Below, piece after piece: positions 19,654-31,150 of a DNA stretch of 64,000 nt. Below the pieces are notes generated by a model. It saw only the letters and a list, made by a program, of their open reading frames with translations, made no database searches and was not told the origin of the DNA. Source of the stretch: Marinicauda salina (GTDB lineage Bacteria > Pseudomonadota > Alphaproteobacteria > Caulobacterales > Maricaulaceae); the NCBI RefSeq assembly GCF_003122085.1, contig NZ_QEXV01000003.1, positions 62,001 to 126,000 of the forward strand, read 5' to 3'. The position numbers and the translations under genes were made by a program. Position 1 is the stretch's first letter; the number at the start of each line of letters is the position of its first letter.

Positions 19654-19690
19654 TAAGTTCGCGGCTTCGCCCGTCTGCGAGCCTGCGCCC

Positions 19691-20278
19691 ATGCTGCTGA
19701 TCATCGATAACTACGACAGCTTCACCTACAACCTGGTCCATTATCTCCAGGAGCTGGGCGCGCGCACGCATGTCGTGCGGAATGACGACGTCACCGCCGA
19801 CGAGGCGCTCGACCTCGGCGCACGGGCGGTCGTGATCTCGCCCGGCCCATGCGATCCGGACAAGGCCGGGATCTGCCTCGATTTCCTGCGTCGGGCGCCG
19901 GCCGAGCTGCCGATTCTCGGCGTCTGTCTCGGCCACCAGGCGATCGGTCAGGTCTATGGCGGCGAGGTCATGCAGGCGCGCTCGATCATGCACGGCAAGA
20001 CGAGCGAGATCGAACACGAGGGGTCGGGCGTCTTCGCCGGCCTGCCCCAGCCCTTCACGGCGACGCGCTACCACTCCCTCGCCGTGCGGCTCGCCCCGGA
20101 CTCGCCCCTGAAGGTGACCGCGCGCACGGCAGACGGCGAGATCATGGGGCTCGCGCACCCGGACCGCCCGGTTCACGGCGTGCAGTTCCACCCCGAATCC
20201 ATCGCCTCGCAGAACGGCCACGCCCTGCTGGCGAATTTCCTCAGGCTCGCCGGACTGGAAGCCGAGCCCGCCGCATGA
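19691..20278 (+). CDS. trpG: anthranilate synthase component II (glutamine amidotransferase)
   Basis: A 195-residue class-I glutamine amidotransferase beginning [20 protein letters not shown]. The nucleophile Cys is in [13 protein letters not shown], and the catalytic His/Glu pair in [12 protein letters not shown]. It feeds ammonia to TrpE. Start chosen at the canonical [11 protein letters not shown]; upstream in-frame codons are not conserved-looking. The TGA overlaps the trpD ATG (ATGA), so trpG-trpD are coupled. Confidence 0.98.
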   Translation: MLLIIDNYDSFTYNLVHYLQELGARTHVVRNDDVTADEALDLGARAVVISPGPCDPDKAGICLDFLRRAPAELPILGVCLGHQAIGQVYGGEVMQARSIMHGKTSEIEHEGSGVFAGLPQPFTATRYHSLAVRLAPDSPLKVTARTADGEIMGLAHPDRPVHGVQFHPESIASQNGHALLANFLRLAGLEAEPAA

Positions 20279-21300
20279 GCGAGATGAGCCCCGCCATTCG
20301 CGCGCTCGCGGCCGGGCGCCTGCCCGACGCCGACACCCTGCGCGCGGCGTTCGACGCGCTGATGGAGGGCGAAGCCGATCCGGTCGAGATCGGCGGCTTC
20401 CTGACCGGGCTGGCCGCGCTCGGCGAGACGCCGGAAGCGCTCGCCGTCGGGGCGCGGGCCATGCGCGCGCGGATGACGCCGGTGGCCGCGCCGGACGGCG
20501 CGATCGACACCTGCGGCACGGGCGGCGATGCGCGCGGCACCTGGAACGTCTCCACCGCCGCCGCGCTGGTCGCGGCCGGCGCGGGCGCGGTGGTGGCCAA
20601 GCACGGCAACAAGGCCGCCTCGTCGAAATCGGGATCGGCCGAGATCCTCGAGACCGCCGGCGTCAACCTGTTCGCCCCCACCACGGCCGTCGAGCAGGCG
20701 CTCGCCGAGGCCGGCATCGGCTTTCTCTTCGCCCAGGCCCATCACGGCGCGGTGCGCCATGTCGGCCCGGCGCGGCGGACCCTGGGCGTGCGCACCATCT
20801 TCAACCTGCTCGGCCCGCTCTCGAACCCGGCCGGGGCGAAGCGCCAGCTTCTCGGCGTGTTCGACCCGCGCTGGCTCGAACCCATGGCCGAGGCGCTGCG
20901 CGACCTCGGCGCGGAGCGGGCCTGGATGGTCCACGGCGCCGACGGGCTCGACGAGCTCACCACCACCGGCGAAAGCGCGGTCGCCGAGCTGGCCCACGAC
21001 GGGACGATCCGGCGCTTCACCGTGACGCCGGAGGACGCCGGCCTGCCGCGCGCCGACCTCGCCGACCTCAAGGGGGGCGATCCCGAGACCAATGCGCGCG
21101 CGCTGTTCGCCCTGCTCGACGGCGCGCCCGGCGCCTATCGCGACATCGTCCTGCTCAACGCCGCCGCCGCGCTCGTGCTGGCCGACCGCGCCGGGACGCT
21201 GAAGGAAGGCGCGGAGCTCGCCGCTGCGGCGATCGACGACGGACGGGCGCGCGCCGCGCTGGATGCGTTGGCGCGCATCACGACCGAGGCGAGCGAATGA
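20275..21300 (+). CDS. trpD: anthranilate phosphoribosyltransferase
   Basis: A 341-residue enzyme transferring phosphoribose from PRPP to anthranilate. Motifs: [21 protein letters not shown] (PRPP loop), [51 protein letters not shown] and [11 protein letters not shown]. It overlaps trpG at its start and trpC at its end by ATGA in both cases, making a tight trpGDC unit. Confidence 0.98.
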   Translation: MSEMSPAIRALAAGRLPDADTLRAAFDALMEGEADPVEIGGFLTGLAALGETPEALAVGARAMRARMTPVAAPDGAIDTCGTGGDARGTWNVSTAAALVAAGAGAVVAKHGNKAASSKSGSAEILETAGVNLFAPTTAVEQALAEAGIGFLFAQAHHGAVRHVGPARRTLGVRTIFNLLGPLSNPAGAKRQLLGVFDPRWLEPMAEALRDLGAERAWMVHGADGLDELTTTGESAVAELAHDGTIRRFTVTPEDAGLPRADLADLKGGDPETNARALFALLDGAPGAYRDIVLLNAAAALVLADRAGTLKEGAELAAAAIDDGRARAALDALARITTEASE

Positions 21301-22109
21301 GCGACGCCCTCGCCCGCATCATCGCCTACAAACGCGACGAGGTCGCCGAGCGCAAGGCGGCGAAACCCTATGACGCGATCGCGCGGGCCGCCGCATCCGC
21401 CGCGCCGGTGCGCGGCTTCCTGGAGGCGCTGCGCCGCCGCGCCGCCGCCGAGGGCCTGGCGCTGATCGCCGAGATCAAGAAGGCGAGCCCGTCGAAGGGG
21501 CTGATCCGGGCCGATTTCGATCCCGCCGCGCTGGCCCGCGCCTACGAAACGGGCGGTGCGGCCTGCCTGTCGGTGCTCACCGACGGGCCGAGCTTCCAGG
21601 GCGCCGACGGCTTTCTCGGCGAGGCGCGCGACGCGACCGCCCTGCCCGCGCTGCGCAAGGATTTCATGCTCGATCCCTGGCAGATCGCCGAATCGCGCGC
21701 GCTCGGCGCCGACTGCGTGCTGGTGATCCTGGCCGCCGTCGACGACGCCACCGCCGAATCCCTCATCGCCGAGGCCGATGCGTGGACCATGGACGTGCTC
21801 GTCGAGGTTCACGACGCCGACGAGCTGGCCCGCGCACGCGCCCTCGGCGCTCCCATGATCGGCGTCAACAACCGCGATCTGCGCACGTTCGAAACCTCGC
21901 TCGAGACCTTCGAATCGCTGGCGCCGCAGGCCGGTCCCGACCGTTTCCTCGTCGCCGAGAGCGGCGTGTTCACGTCGGCCGACGCCGACCGCCTGCGCCG
22001 CGCCGGCGCGGGCGCGCTGCTGGTCGGGGAAAGCCTGATGCGACAGGACGATGTCGCCGCCGCGACGCGCGAACTGCTGAGCCTGCCCGCCGGCGCGAGC
22101 GACGGATGA
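21297..22109 (+). CDS. trpC: indole-3-glycerol phosphate synthase
   Basis: A 270-residue TIM barrel: [14 protein letters not shown] at the N-terminus, [16 protein letters not shown] (catalytic Lys), [51 protein letters not shown] and [11 protein letters not shown]. It closes the indole ring by decarboxylating CdRP. It is the last gene of trpGDC; trpF and trpBA are not in the window. lexA follows 72 nt later with its own promoter. Confidence 0.98.
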   Translation: MSDALARIIAYKRDEVAERKAAKPYDAIARAAASAAPVRGFLEALRRRAAAEGLALIAEIKKASPSKGLIRADFDPAALARAYETGGAACLSVLTDGPSFQGADGFLGEARDATALPALRKDFMLDPWQIAESRALGADCVLVILAAVDDATAESLIAEADAWTMDVLVEVHDADELARARALGAPMIGVNNRDLRTFETSLETFESLAPQAGPDRFLVAESGVFTSADADRLRRAGAGALLVGESLMRQDDVAAATRELLSLPAGASDG

Positions 22110-22110
22110 C

Positions 22111-22139
22111 TTGACGGACTCGCGGAACAGGCATAGAAC
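22111..22139 (+). promoter_or_regulatory. lexA promoter with LexA (SOS) box
   Basis: TTGACG (22111-22116), 17-bp spacer and TAGAAC (22134-22139). The alphaproteobacterial SOS box GTTC-N7-GTTC is present as its reverse complement GAACAGGCATAGAAC at 22125-22139, overlapping the -10. This arrangement gives the usual LexA autorepression. Confidence 0.9.
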
Positions 22140-22181
22140 ACGACGCGAAGTTTCCGGTTTTGTTCCTTTGACGAGGGCGTC

Positions 22182-22856
22182 ATGCTTACGAAGAAACAGC
22201 ACGAACTCTTGCTGTTCATTCACAAACGGCTCAGCGAGGACGGCGTCTCGCCCTCCTTCGACGAGATGAAGGACGCCCTCAATCTCGCCTCGAAATCGGG
22301 CGTGCACCGCCTCGTCAGCGCGCTCGAGGAGCGCGGCTTCATTCGCCGCCTGCCCCATCGGGCCCGCGCCCTCGAAGTGCTCAAGCTGCCGAACACCGCC
22401 GCGCCGCAGGCCGAGGCGAGCGCATCGAGCAACGTGGTCGAGGCCGATTTCGGTCGGTCCGCGCCCGAATCCGGCGTGGATGTGCCCGTGCTCGGCCGCA
22501 TCGCCGCAGGCGTGCCGATCGAGGCGATCCAGCACGAGATGGATCGGCTGAGCGTGCCGCCGGGCATGATCTCGCGGGGCGAGCATTTCGCCCTCGAGGT
22601 CAACGGCGATTCCATGATCGAGGCGGGAATCCTCGACGGCGATCTCGTCATCATCAAGCGCGGCGACACCGCCGACAGCGGCGACATCGTCGTCGCCCTC
22701 GTCGACGAGGAGGAGGCCACCCTCAAGCGCCTGCGCCGCAAGGGCGGCTCGATCGCGCTGGAGGCCGCCAATCCGAGCTACGAGACCCGCATCTTCGGCC
22801 CCGACCGGGTGAAGGTGCAGGGCCGGCTCGTCGGGCTCATTCGCCGCTACCACTAA
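22182..22856 (+). CDS. lexA: SOS-response repressor LexA
   Basis: A 224-residue protein: N-terminal winged helix ([40 protein letters not shown]) and C-terminal S24 self-cleaving peptidase (cleavage dipeptide in IAAGVPIEA, catalytic Ser in [15 protein letters not shown], Lys in [26 protein letters not shown]). It represses SOS genes and is inactivated through RecA. Preceded by a perfect SOS box. Its stop overlaps the comEC stop (ctaa) tail to tail. Confidence 0.98.
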   Translation: MLTKKQHELLLFIHKRLSEDGVSPSFDEMKDALNLASKSGVHRLVSALEERGFIRRLPHRARALEVLKLPNTAAPQAEASASSNVVEADFGRSAPESGVDVPVLGRIAAGVPIEAIQHEMDRLSVPPGMISRGEHFALEVNGDSMIEAGILDGDLVIIKRGDTADSGDIVVALVDEEEATLKRLRRKGGSIALEAANPSYETRIFGPDRVKVQGRLVGLIRRYH

Positions 22857-24967
22857 CCTGTGGCCCAGAGCCGGTCGGCGCCCGCCGCCCACGGCCGGCG
22901 TCCCTGCGCGCGCAACGCGCTGTCCAGGCGGATCACCTCGCCGTCGCGAATCCAGATCTCCGAACCGCCGAGTTCGGCGCGCGCGGCGTCGTCGAGCAGG
23001 ATCGCGGCGCACCGCCGGCGCCGCCAGGCCGTCGCCTCCCCGCGGAACACGACGATGCGGGCCCGGGCGCAATCCTCGGCGAGCGCTTCATGCGACTCCG
23101 TCACCGCGATCACCGCGCCTTCGGCTGTCTCGCCCACGCATCCCAGCGAATCGCAGACGACCGGCGCGCGTCCGGGCCGTATCTCCCCGGCCCCGGCGCG
23201 CTGCAGGAACACGCCCGTCTCGAAGCGGCCGCGCCTGAGATCGGTGGCCGACCAGCCCGCTCCGCCCGCGAAGCGGCCGACGACGACGCCGTCGTCGGAG
23301 ACCATCAGGTTCGGCGCCGGCTGGACCGTCCACAGTCCGAGCGCGAGCGCGGCGGCGACCGCCCCGACCGGCCGCGCCGCGCCGCGTCCGATGACGAACA
23401 CGACGAAGCCGAGCCCGTACGCGGCGAGCACGAAACCGGGCGGCGCGGCCGCAGCCGCCGCGGCGCCGGGCGTCTCCGCGGCCCGGTGGGCGACGCCGAG
23501 CACCACGCGCAGCCCGTAATCCATCACCGTCAGCGCCGGCGCTTCGAGCCCGAGCGGGGCGAGCGCGAGCGCCGCCACGCCGGAGGGCATCACCCAGAAG
23601 GTGAAGACCGGCATCGCGGCGAGATTGGCGAGAAAGCCGTAGGCGGCCACGCGCTGGAAATGGAAGGCGGCGATGACGCCGGTGGCCGCCCCGGCGATGA
23701 GGCTGGTCGCGGCGATGCCGAGAAACGCGCCCCGGACGCGACCGACGAGACCCGGCGGCGTGCGGTCGCTCCGGCGTCGATCGCGCCAGATTTCGTAGAC
23801 GGCGATGAGCGCCGCGGCGGCCGAGAAACTCATCTGGAAACCCGGCTCGACGACGCTCTCCGGCGCGATCACCAGCACGACCACCGCGGCGATGGCCAGC
23901 GAACGCAAGGAGAAGGCGCGGCGTTCGAGCATCACGCCGACCAGCACGACCGCGGCCATGATGAAGGCGCGCTGGGTGGAGACCGCCGCGCCCGAGAGCG
24001 CAAGATAGCCGGCGGCCGCCATGAGCGCGATCGCGGCGGCGGGCTTCCTGGGGTCGTGCGCCCGGGCGAAGCGTTCGATCGAGGCGAGCGCGAGCAGCGC
24101 GGCGAAATAGACCGCGCCGGCCAGCAGCGCCATGTGGAGCCCCGAGATCGCGAGAATGTGACCCAGGCCCGATTTCCTGAGCGCCTCGGCGTCCTCGGGC
24201 GCGACCCCGGCGCGTTCTCCGGTCAGCAGCGCCGCGGCCACCCCGCCGGTGCGCGGCCCGGCGGTTTCGGCGATGCGCTCGGCGAGGCTCCAGCGCCAGG
24301 CCACCCAGCGCCGGGCCCACCTGTCCTCGCCGGTCTCCGGCAGCGCCTCGGGCCGCGTGATCGCGTAGCCGGTGAGCGCGATGCGGTCGAACCAGGCCGC
24401 GCGAGCGGGATCGTAGCCGCCCGGCGCGGCCGGCGGCGGCGGCGGCGAAAGCACGGCGCGCAGGCCGATCCGGTCGCCGGGCCGGAACTCGCCGAGATTG
24501 GCGCGCACGCGCACCCGCTTCGGAGGCGTCTCCGCGCCCTCGAGTGCCTCGACGCGCAGGATCAGACGATCGCGGCCGCCCGAGCGCCGGACTCGTTCGA
24601 TCCATCCCTCGACGCCGCGCGCCCGATCGTCCGAAGCGATCTGCGGCGGTGCGAGCGCATGGGTGCGCGCCTGGGCGATCGCGAATCCGGCGCAGGCTGC
24701 GGCGAAAAGTATCAGACCGAAGACCGGCCAGGCGCGCCGGCGCATCACGCCCGCCGCCAGAACCGCCGCAACGGCGGCGACGGCGCAACCTGTTCCGAGG
24801 CCGGTCGGCGGTTCGGCGGCGAGCGCGAAATAGACGGCCGAGCCGGCGCCGAGGGCGACGGGAACCCACAGGACCAGCCGCGACGGTTGCGGCGGGCCCA
24901 GCGCGAACCCCCGCCGCGCGCCGGCGATCCAGCGCTTCGCATACGCCTGAAACGCGCCGATCCCCAT
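22853..24967 (-). CDS. comEC: ComEC/Rec2-family DNA uptake channel protein, without metallo-beta-lactamase domain
   Basis: A 704-residue multi-pass membrane protein from ATG 24967 (a TTG at 25006 would add 13). It has the N-terminal DUF4131-like part ([21 protein letters not shown]) and the competence domain ([40 protein letters not shown], then many helices). The C-terminus is short and lacks the HxHxDH metallo-beta-lactamase site of classic ComEC, a form seen in alphaproteobacteria. It would pass single-stranded DNA through the inner membrane if a uptake system exists; none is in the window. It is divergent from gltX. Confidence 0.9.
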   Translation of the reverse strand: MGIGAFQAYAKRWIAGARRGFALGPPQPSRLVLWVPVALGAGSAVYFALAAEPPTGLGTGCAVAAVAAVLAAGVMRRRAWPVFGLILFAAACAGFAIAQARTHALAPPQIASDDRARGVEGWIERVRRSGGRDRLILRVEALEGAETPPKRVRVRANLGEFRPGDRIGLRAVLSPPPPPAAPGGYDPARAAWFDRIALTGYAITRPEALPETGEDRWARRWVAWRWSLAERIAETAGPRTGGVAAALLTGERAGVAPEDAEALRKSGLGHILAISGLHMALLAGAVYFAALLALASIERFARAHDPRKPAAAIALMAAAGYLALSGAAVSTQRAFIMAAVVLVGVMLERRAFSLRSLAIAAVVVLVIAPESVVEPGFQMSFSAAAALIAVYEIWRDRRRSDRTPPGLVGRVRGAFLGIAATSLIAGAATGVIAAFHFQRVAAYGFLANLAAMPVFTFWVMPSGVAALALAPLGLEAPALTVMDYGLRVVLGVAHRAAETPGAAAAAAAPPGFVLAAYGLGFVVFVIGRGAARPVGAVAAALALGLWTVQPAPNLMVSDDGVVVGRFAGGAGWSATDLRRGRFETGVFLQRAGAGEIRPGRAPVVCDSLGCVGETAEGAVIAVTESHEALAEDCARARIVVFRGEATAWRRRRCAAILLDDAARAELGGSEIWIRDGEVIRLDSALRAQGRRPWAAGADRLWATG

Positions 24968-25032
24968 GCCAGGCCGCCGCCTTCCGTTCGGCTGTCGGCG
25001 CAACACTATCGCGTTTCCCGCGCGGCGTGGTA

Positions 25033-26472
25033 ATGAAGCGGCCCGCCCTGCAGCGCAGCATGATTTCGCAATTGCAAGATAACGCTCAGATCGTCACGCG
25101 CTTCGCGCCGTCGCCGACCGGCTTCCTGCATATCGGCGGCGCGCGCACGGCCTTGTTCAATGCGCTGTTCGCCCGCCGCCACGGCGGAACGTTCAAGCTG
25201 CGCATCGAGGACACCGACCGGGCGCGCTCCACCCAGGAGGCGATCGACGCCATTCTCGACGGCCTGGCCTGGCTCGGCCTCGACTGGGACGGCGAGGTCG
25301 TCTCCCAGGCCGCCCGCGTCGAGCGGCATCGCGCCGCCGTCGACCAGCTGGTCGAAAGCGGCGCGGCGTTCCGCTGCTATTGCGACGCCCAGCAGGTCGA
25401 GGAGCTGCGCGAACGCGCCTTCGAGGAAGGCCGCGCCTTCCGCTCGCCCTGGCGCGACGGACGCCCCCACCCCGCAGACGCCGATCAGCCTTATGTCGTG
25501 CGCTTCCGTGCGCCCGACGAGGATCTCGTCCTCAAGGACGCCGTCCAGGGCGAGGTGCGCTGGGCGGCCAAGGAGTTCGACGATCTCGTCCTGCTGCGCG
25601 CCGACGGCACGCCGACCTACAATCTCGCCGTCGTCGTCGACGATCACGAGATGAATATCAGCCACGTCATCCGCGGCGACGACCACCTGGTGAACGCCGG
25701 GCGCCAGTCCCAGATCTATCGGGCGCTCGGCTGGGAGCCGCCGGTCTTCGCCCATATCCCGCTGATCCACGGGCCCGACGGCAAGAAGCTCTCCAAGCGC
25801 CACGGCGCGCTCGGCGTCGAGGCCTATCGCGAGATGGGCTATCTGCCGGAGGGCCTGCGCAACTACCTGCTGCGCCTGGGCTGGGCGAAGGGCGACCAGG
25901 AGCTGTTCACCGACGAGGAGATGGCCGCCGCCTTCGATCTCGACGGCCTGGGCAAGGCGCCGGCGCGGCTCGATTTCGACAAGATGGCGAGCGTCAACGC
26001 CTGGCACATGCGCCGCGCCGACGACGCGCGCCTGACCGGGCTGGTGACGGCGCGCATGGAGGGCCGCGACGACATCGCGCTCGACGACGCCGCCCGCGCG
26101 CGGATCCTCGCGGCGATGCCGGTGCTGAAAGAGCGCGCGCGCACCCTCGCCGAACTCGAGGATCAGGTCTATTTCGTGGTCCGCAAGCGACCGTTCGCCG
26201 TCGAGGGCAAGCCGGCCAAGGCGCTCAACGAGGACGGGCTCGCCCGCCTCGGGCGGCTGCGCGCCCTGCTTGCGGACACGGACGACTGGTCGGAGGAGAC
26301 GCTCGGCCAGGCGCTCAAGGATTTCGCCGCGGCCGAGGAGGTCGGCTTCGGCAAGGTGGGCCAGCCGCTGCGCGCGGCGCTCACCGGGGGCGCGCCCGCG
26401 CCCGACATGAGTTTCGTGCTGGCGGTCCTCGGCCGCGAGGAGACCCTCGCCCGGCTCGACGATCGGCTTTGA
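25033..26472 (+). CDS. gltX: glutamyl-tRNA synthetase
   Basis: A 479-residue class-I synthetase: [20 protein letters not shown] (HIGH motif), [33 protein letters not shown], and [18 protein letters not shown] (KMSKS region), followed by the helical anticodon-binding domain. It charges tRNA-Glu and, in bacteria lacking a glutaminyl enzyme, also tRNA-Gln. ATG 25033 is taken; ATG 25060 (nine codons later) is nearly as good. gltA follows 73 nt later on the same strand. Confidence 0.97.
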   Translation: MKRPALQRSMISQLQDNAQIVTRFAPSPTGFLHIGGARTALFNALFARRHGGTFKLRIEDTDRARSTQEAIDAILDGLAWLGLDWDGEVVSQAARVERHRAAVDQLVESGAAFRCYCDAQQVEELRERAFEEGRAFRSPWRDGRPHPADADQPYVVRFRAPDEDLVLKDAVQGEVRWAAKEFDDLVLLRADGTPTYNLAVVVDDHEMNISHVIRGDDHLVNAGRQSQIYRALGWEPPVFAHIPLIHGPDGKKLSKRHGALGVEAYREMGYLPEGLRNYLLRLGWAKGDQELFTDEEMAAAFDLDGLGKAPARLDFDKMASVNAWHMRRADDARLTGLVTARMEGRDDIALDDAARARILAAMPVLKERARTLAELEDQVYFVVRKRPFAVEGKPAKALNEDGLARLGRLRALLADTDDWSEETLGQALKDFAAAEEVGFGKVGQPLRAALTGGAPAPDMSFVLAVLGREETLARLDDRL

Positions 26473-26545
26473 CGGAGACGACGAGGATCCGGCGACGTCC
26501 CGCGCCGACCGGGTCAGGATGAAGAACGAGGAAGGGGTTGGAGAG

Positions 26546-27850
26546 ATGAAGAACAAGGTCGAGAAGAAAGACGTCGCCCAGCTGACGGTGCACGGAGAAA
26601 CCTACGAGCTGCCCGTGCTCGGCGGCTCGATCGGTCCCGACGCGATCGATATCCGCTCGCTCTACAAGGACGCCGGCGTGTTCACCTTCGACCCCGGCTT
26701 CACCTCGACGGCGAGCTGCGAGAGCCAGATCACCTATATCGACGGCGGCGAGGGCGTGCTGCTCTATCGCGGCTACCCGATCGACCAGCTGGCCGAGCAG
26801 TCCAACTTCACCGAGGTCGCCTACCTGCTCATGCACGGCGAGCTCCCCGGCGCGCGCGAACTCGACGAATTCGACTGGACGCTGCGCCGGCACACCATGC
26901 TGCACGACCAGTTCGACCAGTTCTTCCGGGGCTTCCGCCGCGACGCCCATCCCATGGCGATCATGGTCGGCACGGTCGGCGCGCTGTCGGCCTTCTACCA
27001 CGACTCCACGGACATCAATGATCCCGAGGCGCGCACCATCGCGAGCCACCGCATGATCGCGAAGATGCCGACGATCGCGGCGCGGGCCTTCAAGTACTCG
27101 ACCGGCCAGCCCTTCATCACCCCGCTCAACAAGTACGACTACGCGTCGAACTTCCTGCGGATGTGCTTCGCGGTTCCCGCCGAGGAATACGAGGTCTCCC
27201 CCACCCTCGCCCGGGCGATGGACCGCATCTTCATCCTGCACGCCGATCACGAGCAGAACGCCTCGACCTCGACGGTGCGCCTGGCGGGTTCGTCCGGCGC
27301 CAACCCGTTCGCCTGCATCGCGGCGGGCATCGCCTCGCTCTGGGGGCCGGCCCACGGCGGCGCCAACGAGGCCGCGCTCAACATGCTGCGCGAGATCGGA
27401 TCGGTCGATCAGATCCCCGAATACATCAAGCGCGCCAAGGACAAGAACGACCCGTTCCGGCTGATGGGCTTCGGTCACCGCGTCTACAAGAACTACGACC
27501 CGCGCGCGAAAGTCATGCGCACCACGGCCCACGAGGTCCTCGACGAGCTCGGCGCCAAGGACGATCCGCTGCTGCAGGTCGCCATGGAGCTCGAGAAGAT
27601 CGCGCTCGAGGACGAGTATTTCGTCGAGAAGAAGCTCTACCCGAACATCGATTTCTATTCGGGCATCACGCTCAAGGCGATGGGCTTCCCGACCGAGATG
27701 TTCACCGTGCTGTTCGCCGTCGCGCGGACGGTCGGCTGGATCGCGCAGTGGTCGGAGATGATCGAAGATCCGAGCCAGAAGATCGGCCGTCCGCGCCAGA
27801 TCTTCACCGGCGCCGAGGGCCGCGACTACGTCCCGCTGTCCAAGCGCTGA
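26546..27850 (+). CDS. gltA: citrate synthase
   Basis: A 434-residue type-II (hexameric, NADH-sensitive class) citrate synthase: LRSLYKDAG-like [52 protein letters not shown] (catalytic His), [12 protein letters not shown] (His), and [15 protein letters not shown] with Asp nearby. It condenses oxaloacetate and acetyl-CoA. Start: ATG 26546 has GAGGAAGG about 11-18 nt upstream; an in-frame ATG at 26519 adds nine residues. The last 25 nt overlap lpxB tail to tail. Confidence 0.97.
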   Translation: MKNKVEKKDVAQLTVHGETYELPVLGGSIGPDAIDIRSLYKDAGVFTFDPGFTSTASCESQITYIDGGEGVLLYRGYPIDQLAEQSNFTEVAYLLMHGELPGARELDEFDWTLRRHTMLHDQFDQFFRGFRRDAHPMAIMVGTVGALSAFYHDSTDINDPEARTIASHRMIAKMPTIAARAFKYSTGQPFITPLNKYDYASNFLRMCFAVPAEEYEVSPTLARAMDRIFILHADHEQNASTSTVRLAGSSGANPFACIAAGIASLWGPAHGGANEAALNMLREIGSVDQIPEYIKRAKDKNDPFRLMGFGHRVYKNYDPRAKVMRTTAHEVLDELGAKDDPLLQVAMELEKIALEDEYFVEKKLYPNIDFYSGITLKAMGFPTEMFTVLFAVARTVGWIAQWSEMIEDPSQKIGRPRQIFTGAEGRDYVPLSKR

Positions 27851-29025
27851 GGCTCGCCGGACGCGATGCGGAGCACCGCCTCGGCGGCGCTCCGCGACGG
27901 CGCGCGCTCCTCGCCCAGCATGTCGCGCGTCACCGCGCGCAGGGCGTCCGCCGTCTCCGCCCTCAGGGCCGGATCGTCGAGGAAGGACTGAACAGCGCAC
28001 GCGAGCGTCTCGCCGGTGCATCGCATCTGGACGAATTCCGGGATCAGCTCCCGGTCGGCGGCGAGATTGACCAGGCTGATGTATTTGGCGCGCATCAGGA
28101 AGGCGCGCGCGATCGCCCAGGCCAGCCAGCCCAGCCTGTAGGCCGCGATGGTGGGCACGCCGACGCGCGACAGCTCGACGGTCGCCGTGCCCGAGCACGC
28201 CAGCGCGACATCGCCGGCGGCGTAGGCGTCATTGCGCTCGTCGGCGTCGACCGCGATCAATCCTTGCAGACGCGGATCGCCGGCGATCATTTCCCGGGCC
28301 GGCTCGGCGATGGACGGCGCCAGCGGCGCGACGAGCCTCAGCTCGGGATTGGCTTCGAGCAGGCGCGAAGCCGCCTCGGCGAAGGGCGGGAACAGCCGCT
28401 CGAGCTCCTTCCGGCGGCTTCCGAACAGCATGAGCAGGACCGGCGCGTCCGGCGCGATGCCGTGGCGCGCCCGGAAGCCCGGCCCGTCTCCGGACAGGTC
28501 GCGATCGAGCACCGGGTTTCCGACGAAGGTGACCGGCAGGCCGTGCGGCGCGTAGTACGGCGGATCGAACGGATGGATGGCCAGCAGGTGATCGACCGTC
28601 CTCGCAAGCGTCTTCGCCCGGCCGGGCCGCGTAGCGAAGACCTGCGGGCCGACATACTTGATCAGCGGGATATCGGGCGCGAGCTCGCGCAGCTTCCAGG
28701 CCGCGCGCAGCATGAAGCCCCAGGAATCGATCAGCACGACGGCGTCGGCGCCGAAGGCCCGCGCGGCCTCGGCGGTCTCCCGGGCGCGCTGGTGGACGAG
28801 CTTGAGAATGGTCAGGCCGTCGAACACGCCGAGCACCGACAGGTCCGAAATGTCGAAGGGCGACTCGACGCCGAGGCGCGCCATTGCGGGACCGCCCACG
28901 CCGGCGATCTCCACATCGGGCCGCTGTTCCCGGAGCGCCGCGATCAGGTCCGCGCCGAGCGCGTCGCCGGACGGCTCGGCGGCCACGAGAAACACCCGCG
29001 GCGGCCGCGAGGCGCCGGGGCTCAC
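27826..29025 (-). CDS. lpxB: lipid-A-disaccharide synthase
   Basis: A 399-residue GT-B glycosyltransferase beginning [20 protein letters not shown], with [47 protein letters not shown]-like [11 protein letters not shown] and [22 protein letters not shown]. It joins UDP-2,3-diacylglucosamine and lipid X. GTG start overlaps the lpxI stop (GTGA). It is the last gene of the rpsB-to-lpxB run and ends inside the gltA 3' end. Confidence 0.97.
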   Translation of the reverse strand: MSPGASRPPRVFLVAAEPSGDALGADLIAALREQRPDVEIAGVGGPAMARLGVESPFDISDLSVLGVFDGLTILKLVHQRARETAEAARAFGADAVVLIDSWGFMLRAAWKLRELAPDIPLIKYVGPQVFATRPGRAKTLARTVDHLLAIHPFDPPYYAPHGLPVTFVGNPVLDRDLSGDGPGFRARHGIAPDAPVLLMLFGSRRKELERLFPPFAEAASRLLEANPELRLVAPLAPSIAEPAREMIAGDPRLQGLIAVDADERNDAYAAGDVALACSGTATVELSRVGVPTIAAYRLGWLAWAIARAFLMRAKYISLVNLAADRELIPEFVQMRCTGETLACAVQSFLDDPALRAETADALRAVTRDMLGEERAPSRSAAEAVLRIASGEPQRLDSGT

Positions 29026-29888
29026 GGCGCCCGCTCCGCATCGGCGAGTTCCGACTCGGTGAGCACCCAGACGAACAGCCCGGCGTCCTCGGCGGCCCGG
29101 GCGACGCTGTCGCGGCCGAGGATCAGCGCCTCGCCCTCGGGCGCGGCGATCCCGGCCAGCCCGGCCGCCGCCGCGCGTTCGACGGTCGACACGCCGATCA
29201 CCGGCAGGTCCACGCGGGTTTCCTGGCCGGGCTTCGGGCGCTTGGCGAGCACGCCCCGGCGCGCGTCGGGCCCGCCGCGCAGGGCGTCAGGCAGGCCGGC
29301 GACGCGCTCCAGCATGGAGTCGGTGCCCTCCTGGGCCTCGACGGCCAGGACGAGCCCGTCGCCCACGACGGCGCCCTGACCGATATCCTCCGCCCCGATC
29401 ACGCCGGCGATGCGCATCGCCTTGAGCGCGTCGGCGCGCGCGCCGTCGGAGGGTTCGACGCCGCCGAGAAGCCCGGGCCGCGCCAGCAGCGCGTCGGCAA
29501 CCTCGTCGGCGCCGACGACGGTGAAGCCGGCGTGTTCGAAGGCGCCGAGGATCGCGCGCAGCAGCGCGTCGTCGCCGCGCGCGGCGGCGGCCAGCACCTT
29601 CGGCAACAGGCGCGCGCCCTCCCAGTCCGGCTTGAGCTGGCTGAAATCCGGGCGCGTGACGATGCCCGCGAAGCAGACCGCATCGCACTCGGCTTCGTTC
29701 AGGTCCCGGATGATCTGGCCGAACTGGCCGAGCCCGCGCTCCAGCGGAGACGCGAAACGCGCCGGGTCGGCGAAGCCGGAAAGCGCGATGACGCAGCCCA
29801 GCCGACCCTCCGCGGCGCAGGCTTCGGCCACGCGCTCGGGAAGCTCGCCGGCGCCCGCGATCAGGCCGAGCCGTCGCCAGGCGGTCAT
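29022..29888 (-). CDS. lpxI: UDP-2,3-diacylglucosamine diphosphatase LpxI
   Basis: A 288-residue protein of the LpxI (DUF1009) family: LGLIAGAGELPERVAEACAA at the N-terminus, LLRAILGAFEHAGFTVVGADE in the middle, and the C-terminal metal-binding domain with DGLVLAVEAQEGTDSMLERV and VLAKRPKPGQETRVDLPVIG. It cleaves UDP-diacylglucosamine to lipid X, the role of LpxH in enterics. It sits 3 nt after lpxA and overlaps lpxB by four bases. Confidence 0.96.
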   Translation of the reverse strand: MTAWRRLGLIAGAGELPERVAEACAAEGRLGCVIALSGFADPARFASPLERGLGQFGQIIRDLNEAECDAVCFAGIVTRPDFSQLKPDWEGARLLPKVLAAAARGDDALLRAILGAFEHAGFTVVGADEVADALLARPGLLGGVEPSDGARADALKAMRIAGVIGAEDIGQGAVVGDGLVLAVEAQEGTDSMLERVAGLPDALRGGPDARRGVLAKRPKPGQETRVDLPVIGVSTVERAAAAGLAGIAAPEGEALILGRDSVARAAEDAGLFVWVLTESELADAERAP

Positions 29889-29891
29889 GAC

Positions 29892-30683
29892 CTATCTCAG
29901 GTCCGGCCCGCAGAGCGGGCGCGAGGCGGGCGCGCGGACGAAGTCGATGATCTCCATCACCTCCGGGCGATCGGCGAAAAGCCGGGCGGCGTCCTCCAAG
30001 CGTTCGTTGAACGCGCCCTCGACGGCGAAGATGAGCCGGTAGGCCGAGCGCATATCGTGGATCGAATCCCGCTTGAAGCCGCGACGCTTCAGGCCGACGA
30101 GATTGAGCCCGCCGAGCCAGCCGTGATTGTCGACCATGCCGTATGGAATGACGTCGCCGGTGACCGGCGCGCCGCCGCCGATGAAGGCGTAACGCCCGAC
30201 GCGGCATTTCTGATGGACCGCCGACAGCCCGCCCATGATCACGTAATCGCCGACGCTCACCCCGCCGCCGAGCGTGGCGTTGTTGGCGAACACGACATGA
30301 TCGCCGACGCGGCAGTCATGGGCGACGTGGGCGCCGACCATGAAATACCCGTCAGAGCCGACGCGGGTCTCCCCGCCTCCGGCCTCGGTGCCGAGCTGCA
30401 TGGTGACCTGTTCGCGCAGGACGTTGCGGTCGCCGATGACGAGGCGCACCTCGCCGCCCTCATGCTTGAGATCCTGCGGCGGTTGGCCGAGGGCGACGAA
30501 GGGATGCAGCACGCAGTCCGCGCCGATCTGCGCGCCGCCATCGATGCTGACATGCGAGACCAGGCGCGTTCGGTCGCCGACGCGCACGCCCGCGCCGACC
30601 GAGCAGAACGGACCGATCTCCACGCCGGCGCCGAGTTCGGCTTCCGGGTGGACGACCGCGCTTGGATGGATTGCCTCGGACAT
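29892..30683 (-). CDS. lpxA: acyl-ACP--UDP-N-acetylglucosamine O-acyltransferase
   Basis: A 263-residue left-handed beta-helix acyltransferase from ATG 30683 ([20 protein letters not shown]). Hexapeptide repeats fill the first 190 residues ([39 protein letters not shown] with the catalytic His region), then the helical C-terminal part. It adds the first 3-hydroxyacyl chain of lipid A. Overlapping upstream codons in this frame belong to fabZ and were excluded. Confidence 0.97.
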   Translation of the reverse strand: MSEAIHPSAVVHPEAELGAGVEIGPFCSVGAGVRVGDRTRLVSHVSIDGGAQIGADCVLHPFVALGQPPQDLKHEGGEVRLVIGDRNVLREQVTMQLGTEAGGGETRVGSDGYFMVGAHVAHDCRVGDHVVFANNATLGGGVSVGDYVIMGGLSAVHQKCRVGRYAFIGGGAPVTGDVIPYGMVDNHGWLGGLNLVGLKRRGFKRDSIHDMRSAYRLIFAVEGAFNERLEDAARLFADRPEVMEIIDFVRAPASRPLCGPDLR

Positions 30684-30691
30684 CGGCGCGT

Positions 30692-31150
30692 TCAGCCCTC
30701 GCGCGCCGCCGAGGTCGCGGAGAACTCCGCTTCGGCGCACTTCACCCCGTCGACCATGGCGACCCCCTTGAACTTGAAGACGCCGTGCCGCGTGCCGAGG
30801 ATCTCGACGGGCATCTCCATGCGATCGCCCGGTTTGACCGGACGGCGGAAACGCGCCTTCTCCACGCCGAGAAAGTAGATCACGGTCCGATCGATGTCGG
30901 CGTCCAGCGTCTTCGACATCAACAGCGCGCCGGTCTGGGCGAGCGACTCGATGATCAACACGCCGGGCATGACCGGATTGCCGGGAAAATGGCCCTGGAA
31001 GCAGGGCTCGCCCGCCGTCACGCACTTGATGCCCCGGATCGACCGGCCCTCCTGGTACTCCTCGGCGCAATCGACCAGCAGGAAGGGATGACGGTGAGGA
31101 AGCCGCCGGAGAACCTCCTCGGGTTCGATGCGCGATTGGATCTCGGTCAC
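30692..31150 (-). CDS. fabZ: 3-hydroxyacyl-ACP dehydratase
   Basis: A 152-residue hot-dog fold protein: [14 protein letters not shown] (catalytic His), [26 protein letters not shown] (catalytic Glu), [14 protein letters not shown]. It dehydrates 3-hydroxyacyl-ACP in fatty acid synthesis and competes with LpxA/LpxD for the same substrate, which explains its place between them. GTG start 31150 overlaps the lpxD stop (GTGA). Confidence 0.97.
   Translation of the reverse strand: MTEIQSRIEPEEVLRRLPHRHPFLLVDCAEEYQEGRSIRGIKCVTAGEPCFQGHFPGNPVMPGVLIIESLAQTGALLMSKTLDADIDRTVIYFLGVEKARFRRPVKPGDRMEMPVEILGTRHGVFKFKGVAMVDGVKCAEAEFSATSAAREG

Noticed and set aside
26519-26545. Upstream ATG for gltA adding nine residues
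   Set aside because: The ATG at 26546 has a better placed purine-rich ribosome binding site; the longer form remains possible but is not preferred.
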